Shown piece by piece: positions 59,905 to 64,000 of a stretch of DNA of 64,000 nt (the first letter of the stretch is position 1; the number at the start of each line of letters is the position of its first letter). The stretch comes from CAWDNM01 sp964521195 (lineage in GTDB: Bacteria > Actinomycetota > Coriobacteriia > Anaerosomatales > JAAXUF01). Position numbers and translations under genes: made by a program. The stretch is taken from assembly GCA_964521195.1 (NCBI GenBank), contig CAZFRE010000002.1:372001-436000 (forward strand). The letters run 5' to 3'. A model generated the notes under the pieces. It saw only the letters and a program-made list of their open reading frames with translations. It was not told the origin of the DNA and did no database searches.

Positions 59905-60909
59905 ATGAAGAAGTCATACGTCAACGAGTTGGCCCAGGGCATGAAGGTGGATGACGCCTTCGCGCTACGGGCCAAGGAGATGCGAGCCACAAGGGCGGGG
60001 GAGGCCTTTCTCTCGCTCGAGCTTGCCGATCGCAGCGGTCGGATACCCGGGATATGGTTTCGCCCGCAAGGCGCGGGTGCCTTGATCCCCGTGGGCAGCG
60101 TCGTTCGCGTGAGGGGGCGTGTCACGAGCTTCCGCGGGCAGAAGCGTGTGTCCGTCGAGACGTTGTCTGCCGAGAGTCATGTCGTGCCGGAGGACCTCAT
60201 CGCCGCCGGGTCCCGCTCGCAGGCAGAGCTCACGGCGGAATTCAAGGCCCATGCAGCCGCTGTCTCCAATCCCGACCTGCGCAAGATTCTGCGCGCCGTG
60301 TTCGGTGACCCCGAATTCTTCGAGCGGTTCGCTCGTTGTCCCGGTTCGCAGTCCTACCACCACGCACACACCGGCGGCCTCATCGAGCACACCGTAGCGG
60401 TTGCGGGCATCTGTCGGGCCATCGCCGAGCAGTACCCGCAGGCCGACGCCGATATCTTGCTGTGCGCGGCCTTGCTTCACGACGTCGGCAAGTGCGATGA
60501 GCTCGCGTTCGAGACCGCTATCGAGTACACGGATCAGGGCCGGCTGCTCGGGCATGTGGTACTCGGGGTGCAAAGGGTGCAGGCCGCGGTCGCTCGCGCA
60601 CGGCTCAAGGTGGATCCGGGGCGACTCATGCGCCTCGAGCACGCGATCCTGTCGCACCACGGAGAGCTCGAGTGGGGCTCGCCCAAACGCCCATCCACGC
60701 TGGAGGCGCTGCTGCTTCACCACGTCGACAACCTTGACGCGAAGGCAGCGGGATTCGCGGCCCTGCTCTCCGGCGCCTCCAGAGCCGACGAGACGTGGAC
60801 GGACGCCGAGAACCTCTTCCGCAGGCCTCTGTTCGCGCCACGCCCAGCAGAGGACGACCGACGCTACCCGGTCGCCGAGGATGCGCAGCACTGCCGGATG
60901 ACGGCGTAG
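59905..60909 (+). CDS. yhaM: OB-fold/HD-domain 3'-5' exoribonuclease (YhaM-like)
   Basis: 334 residues. N-terminal OB-fold nucleic-acid-binding region (FLSLELADRSGRIPGIWF; GSVVRVRGRVTSFRGQKRVSVE) and C-terminal HD phosphohydrolase domain (SYHHAHTGGLIEHTVAVA; ALLHDVGKCDEL; HAILSHHGELEWGSPKRP; HHVDNLDAKA). This architecture is that of Bacillus YhaM, a 3'-5' exoribonuclease. ATG at 59905 after GGAGGCGGG. Confidence 0.85.
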   Translation: MKKSYVNELAQGMKVDDAFALRAKEMRATRAGEAFLSLELADRSGRIPGIWFRPQGAGALIPVGSVVRVRGRVTSFRGQKRVSVETLSAESHVVPEDLIAAGSRSQAELTAEFKAHAAAVSNPDLRKILRAVFGDPEFFERFARCPGSQSYHHAHTGGLIEHTVAVAGICRAIAEQYPQADADILLCAALLHDVGKCDELAFETAIEYTDQGRLLGHVVLGVQRVQAAVARARLKVDPGRLMRLEHAILSHHGELEWGSPKRPSTLEALLLHHVDNLDAKAAGFAALLSGASRADETWTDAENLFRRPLFAPRPAEDDRRYPVAEDAQHCRMTA

Positions 60910-61016
60910 TCGAGCCGTCGGCCGCCACATGGCCGAACCGATTTCCACTAGAATCGGCAACGTGGCCGACAACGGCCGCCCCACGTCAGTCGCGCATCGC
61001 AAGGAGTGGATTCCAT

Positions 61017-61814
61017 ATGTCCGATATCCCAAAGGCCGAAATCGGTGTCTTCGGCGGAAGCGGGTTCTACGAACTGCTCGACAACCCGCGTGAGCACAAG
61101 ATCAACACGCCGTTCGGATCACCCTCGTCACCGGTGATGATCGGGGAGGTCGCGGGTCGTTCCGTGGCGTTCTTGCCGCGGCACGGCAAGGACCACTCCC
61201 TGCCGCCGCACATGATCAACTACCGGGCGAACCTGTGGGCGATGAAGGAGCTTGGCGTCACGCAGATCATCGGCCCGAACGCATGCGGGTCACTTCAGCC
61301 GGACGTCGAGCCCGGGCACTTCGTCATATGCGACCAGTTCGTCGACCGCACCTGGGGGCGCAAGGACACGTTCTACGACGGCCCCATCACCACGCATGTC
61401 TCGTCGGCGGATCCGTACTGTCCCGCCATGAGACAGGTCGCGATCGACAAGGCAGCCGGCTTGGGCATCGTTGCGCACCCGACCGGCACCGTCGTCGTCA
61501 TCCAGGGCCCGCGCTTCTCGACGCGCTCCGAGTCCAAGTGGTTCGCCTCGCAGGGCTGGGAGGTCATCAACATGACCCAGTACCCCGAGTGCTACCTCGC
61601 TCGCGAGCTCGAGATCTGCTACGTCAACATCTCGCTCATCACCGATCACGACGCAGGCGCAGAGGGTGCCGTGCCGGTCTCCAATGACGAGGTCATTCGC
61701 GTGTTCAACGAGAACAACAGCAAGGTGAAGGACCTGATCTACGCGATGATCCCCGCGCTTCCCACCGCGCGAGACTGCGTGTGCTCGCACGCGCTCGAGG
61801 GAGCCGCGTTCTAG
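61017..61814 (+). CDS. mtnP: S-methyl-5'-thioadenosine phosphorylase (MTAP/MTIP family)
   Basis: 265-residue purine nucleoside phosphorylase of the MTAP class. Motifs: GVFGGSGFYELL, LPRHGKDHSLPPHMINYRAN, GPNACGSLQPDVEPG, VVIQGPRFSTRSES, WEVINMTQYPECYLARE and ITDHDAG. The Asp/Asn/Glu signature separating MTAP from methylthioinosine phosphorylase cannot be judged safely here. ATG after AAGGAG. It recycles methylthioadenosine; with the SAM hydrolase-like gene upstream it may form an adenosine/methionine salvage pair. Confidence 0.9.
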   Translation: MSDIPKAEIGVFGGSGFYELLDNPREHKINTPFGSPSSPVMIGEVAGRSVAFLPRHGKDHSLPPHMINYRANLWAMKELGVTQIIGPNACGSLQPDVEPGHFVICDQFVDRTWGRKDTFYDGPITTHVSSADPYCPAMRQVAIDKAAGLGIVAHPTGTVVVIQGPRFSTRSESKWFASQGWEVINMTQYPECYLARELEICYVNISLITDHDAGAEGAVPVSNDEVIRVFNENNSKVKDLIYAMIPALPTARDCVCSHALEGAAF

Positions 61815-61873
61815 CTCACCCATGCGCGGCCGCTCGCGCGTGGCGGGCGGCCGCACCCTCTTCTGGAGTCGCC

Positions 61874-63001
61874 GTGTTCGACGTGCCCTCGTACCGCATC
61901 GGTAGCGTGTTCGGGATACCGATCGAGATCAACGCGAGTTGGCTCGTGATCTTCGCGTTGGTTTCGCTCTCGCTCGGCGCCGGGTACTATCCCTCGATCC
62001 CCGAGGCGAGCGCGGCGCCCCGGCTGTTGCTGGCCGTCATAGGCGTCCTTACGGCGGTCCTCTTCTTCACGTCGATCGTGGTTCACGAGCTTGCTCACGC
62101 ACTCGTGACCCGGGCGTTCGGCGGCCGCGTGGACCGCATCACGTTGTTCATTTTCGGCGGGGTCGCGCAGCTTGCGGACGAACCGGTCTCTCCGGGGCGA
62201 GAGTTCTTGATGGCAGCGGCGGGCCCGGCGATGAGCCTGTGTCTTGGCGTACTGGCGTTCATCGGGTATCTGGCGGCCGTCTCTCGAGGCGCGAGCTGGT
62301 GGCTGTGGGCGCCCTTGCAGTACCTGGCGACCATCAACTTCTTCGTCGCTGTGTTCAATCTGCTCCCGGGCTTCCCGCTCGACGGTGGCCGGGTAGTGCG
62401 GGCGATCCTCTGGGGGTTGACCAAAGACCTGCTCAAGGCGACCAGATGGGCGTCTCGTGCGGGCCAGTTGATCGGCTGGGCGCTCGTGACGTACGCGGTT
62501 CTCGGCGTGCTCGGGGTTCTGCCCGGTGCCGATGACACCATCTGGCTCGGGCTCATCGGCTGGTTCATCGTGTGGCTCGCGGGCTCGGCGTACCGGCAAC
62601 AGGAGATCCGCTCCCGGCTCGCGGGCATCAGCGTGGCGTCGATCATGACCCCGCACCCTCACACCGTGGCGGGTGAGATGACCGTCGACCAGCTGGCTCA
62701 CGACCACTTCCTGGGTGGGGACCACGCGCGGTACCCGGTGCTGTTCGAAGGCGCGGTGCACGGGCTCATCAGCCTCGCGGACATCAAGGCGATCGATCGC
62801 GCGGACTGGCCGTACGTCCGCGTCATCGACGTGGCCAACCGCGACCTGGCCGAACTCACTGTGTGGGTGGACATGCCCGTCGGCGAGCTGCTGCCGCGTC
62901 TGGCAGGGGACCGCCCTGGAGCGCTGCTGGTGGTGGGCGACGGACGGCTCGTGGGGATCGTCACTCGGGCCGACGTCATCGCCGCGATCCAACACGACTG
63001 A
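61874..63001 (+). CDS. Site-2 protease family (M50) metalloprotease with CBS domains
   Basis: 375-residue intramembrane metalloprotease. Membrane segments ~20-40, 50-75, 105-125, 150-175, 190-220. Active-site VVHELAHAL (HEXXH, ~70-74) and the third ligand region NLLPGFPLDGGR. C-terminal half (~255-375) holds two CBS-like domains (ISVASIMTPHPHTV; ALLVVGDGRLVGIVTRADVI). This is the SpoIVFB-type group with CBS tail, thought to respond to adenine nucleotides. GTG at 61874 after TGGAGT. Next downstream is the rex promoter. Confidence 0.88.
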   Translation: MFDVPSYRIGSVFGIPIEINASWLVIFALVSLSLGAGYYPSIPEASAAPRLLLAVIGVLTAVLFFTSIVVHELAHALVTRAFGGRVDRITLFIFGGVAQLADEPVSPGREFLMAAAGPAMSLCLGVLAFIGYLAAVSRGASWWLWAPLQYLATINFFVAVFNLLPGFPLDGGRVVRAILWGLTKDLLKATRWASRAGQLIGWALVTYAVLGVLGVLPGADDTIWLGLIGWFIVWLAGSAYRQQEIRSRLAGISVASIMTPHPHTVAGEMTVDQLAHDHFLGGDHARYPVLFEGAVHGLISLADIKAIDRADWPYVRVIDVANRDLAELTVWVDMPVGELLPRLAGDRPGALLVVGDGRLVGIVTRADVIAAIQHD

Positions 63002-63034
63002 GGCAACCGCTCACCGACTACCGCCTGATACGGG

Positions 63035-63063
63035 TTGTGATGGTTTGTAACAGTTGTTACGAT
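63035..63063 (+). promoter_or_regulatory. Promoter of rex
   Basis: TTGTGA (63035-63040), 17-nt spacer, TACGAT (63058-63063). The spacer and -10 are covered by the Rex-like palindrome, so the gene should be autorepressed. Confidence 0.6.
63045..63062. promoter_or_regulatory. Rex-like operator in the rex promoter
   Basis: TTGTAAC-AGTT-GTTACGA, 7-4-7 inverted repeat with one mismatch. Same architecture and half-site as the hydrogenase site at 32852-32869; the AGTT centre is shared with the weaker site at 29925. Confidence 0.65.
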
Positions 63064-63102
63064 ATGCAGAACTTCCAATCGCCCTCTAGTCGAGGATCTC
63101 GC

Positions 63103-63759
63103 GTGAGTCTCCCTACCGTCACCGAGCGCGTCCCGCAAGGCGTCATCGAGCGCCTGCCCGCGTACCTGAACGTGCTCATGCACCTGCGTGACGAGGGATC
63201 GGAAACCGTCTCATCGGCGCAGCTCTCGGAACTCGCCGAGGTCAATGCGGCGCAGATTCGACGTGACCTGGCCTACTTCGGGCAGTTCGGCAAGCGCGGC
63301 GTCGGCTACGAGATCGGCCTGCTCGTCGACCGCATCCAGCGCATTCTGGGCTCGGACCACGTGCAGCGGTTGGCGATCGTGGGTGCGGGCAACCTGGGAT
63401 CCGCTATCGCCCAGTACGACGGGCTGCGAAAGCGCGGCTTCGTAGTGGCCGGTGTGTTCGACAGCGACCGCCGAAAGGTCGGTTCTCGCGTGGGCGACCT
63501 CATCGTTCGCGACATCTCCGAGCTGCAACGCGTCGTCTCGGAGCAAGGCATCCGATTCGGCGTCATCGCGGTCCCGCCCGACGTGGCACAGTCCGTCGCG
63601 GACCTGCTGTGTCATGCCGGCATCCAGGTCGTCGTGAACTACTCGACGGCCTTCGTGCACGTGCCGGAGCACGTGACGCTGCACAATACCGACCCCGTGC
63701 GCGAACTGCTCCATACGCTGTACTATCTCTCTCGCGCTGAAGGCGTGGCGACCGCCTAG
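63103..63759 (+). CDS. rex: Redox-sensing transcriptional repressor Rex
   Basis: 218 residues. N-terminal winged helix (LNVLMHLRDEGSETVSSAQLSELAEVNAAQIRRDLAYFGQFGKRGVGY, shown in parts: AAQIRRDLAYFGQFGKRGVG) and C-terminal Rossmann domain (LAIVGAGNLGSAIAQYDGL; GVFDSDRRKVG; DISELQRVVSEQGIRFGVIAVPP). It senses the NADH/NAD+ ratio and represses fermentation, respiration and hydrogenase genes in other Gram-positives. GTG at 63103 after CGAGGA; an ATG at 63064 is in frame but inside the operator region. tatA follows 78 nt later. Confidence 0.93.
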   Translation: MSLPTVTERVPQGVIERLPAYLNVLMHLRDEGSETVSSAQLSELAEVNAAQIRRDLAYFGQFGKRGVGYEIGLLVDRIQRILGSDHVQRLAIVGAGNLGSAIAQYDGLRKRGFVVAGVFDSDRRKVGSRVGDLIVRDISELQRVVSEQGIRFGVIAVPPDVAQSVADLLCHAGIQVVVNYSTAFVHVPEHVTLHNTDPVRELLHTLYYLSRAEGVATA

Positions 63760-63837
63760 GACTGGTGGTACGCTACTCGCTAGCTTGTGCACGGCCGACC
63801 GGTATCGGCCGTTCCCTGACATCTTGGAGGCTAACGA

Positions 63838-64000
63838 ATGATCTCGACCCCGGTGCTCGCTATCGCGCTTCCGTTCCTCGGCGGTATTGGCGCTCCCGAG
63901 CTGATCATCATCCTCGTCATCATCCTCGTGCTCTTCGGACCCAAGCGTCTGCCGCAGCTCGGCAAGTCGCTCGGCAAGACGATGAAGGCGATCCGCGAGG
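63838..64000 (+). CDS. tatA: TatA twin-arginine translocase subunit, partial (runs off the window end)
   Basis: First 54 residues visible. After a short N-terminus, GIGAPELIIILVIILVLFGPKRLPQLGKSLGKTM is the TatA/B core: membrane helix, FGP hinge and amphipathic helix. TatA rather than TatB is suggested by the short N-terminus and FGPKRLPQLGKSLG. RBS TTGGAGG. The Tat-exported hydrogenase small subunit at 33126 would need this system. Confidence 0.85.
   Translation, partial: MISTPVLAIALPFLGGIGAPELIIILVIILVLFGPKRLPQLGKSLGKTMKAIRE

Overview
The window is GC-rich, tightly packed chromosomal DNA, with many 4-nt start/stop overlaps and frequent GTG and TTG starts. It looks like a free-living, strictly anaerobic Actinobacteriota-type organism. 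The Coriobacteriia/Anaerosomatales (OPB41) lineage is my inference from the gene mix: large multiheme c-type cytochromes, a Tat-exported NiFe hydrogenase, a flavodiiron protein, Rex, selenocysteine machinery, PilT and a monoderm-style envelope. I see no mobile element, no CRISPR array and no rRNA.

Layout. 1-6482: selB, a two-component system, a secreted Asp-rich protein, a 25-haem cytochrome built from 37-residue tandem repeats, and the selenocysteine tRNA with its own promoter. 6578-11410: a lipoprotein, a DUF523/DUF1722 protein, a FetAB-type ABC exporter, a small membrane protein and a polyprenyl diphosphate synthase. 11427-20464: a surface-glycan block (glycosyltransferases, SAM methyltransferases, RmlA/C/B/D) with a flavodiiron protein inside it. 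20461-23530: an ECF metal transporter behind a Fur-family regulator and a perfect Fur-type palindrome. 23619-24763: a LysR regulator plus a DUF3343 protein, a pairing typical of selenium metabolism. 24795-32652: an electron-transfer cluster of cytochrome b, cytochromes with 7, 13 and 19 haem sites, a TPR protein and an NHL-repeat protein. 32818-37876: promoter, Rex-like operator, structured leader with a terminator-like hairpin, hydrogenase small and large subunits, and a 6-haem cytochrome. 37930-51404: proteins of unknown function, a diguanylate cyclase, cell-wall proteins, PilT, a DMT transporter, PBP1A and a J-domain protein. 51401-53209: an operon of ferredoxin, an unannotated selenoprotein with in-frame UGA, and DUF362, under a CsoR/CstR-like operator. 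53282-64000: a minimal chemoreceptor, a 24-haem cytochrome, tRNA-Pro, assorted housekeeping genes, Rex and the start of tatA.

How it fits together. About 94 predicted haem sites lie in six proteins. The cytochrome b and NapC-like anchors could pass quinol electrons to extracytoplasmic multihaem wires, which suggests respiration to an extracellular or insoluble acceptor. The hydrogenase would feed or drain electrons at the cell surface through its 6-haem partner. Rex (NADH/NAD+ sensing) appears to control its own gene and the hydrogenase through a shared motif, TTGTAAC-N4-GTTACAA. Selenium use is supported independently by selB, tRNA-Sec, LysR-DUF3343 and one concrete selenoprotein with a plausible SECIS hairpin.
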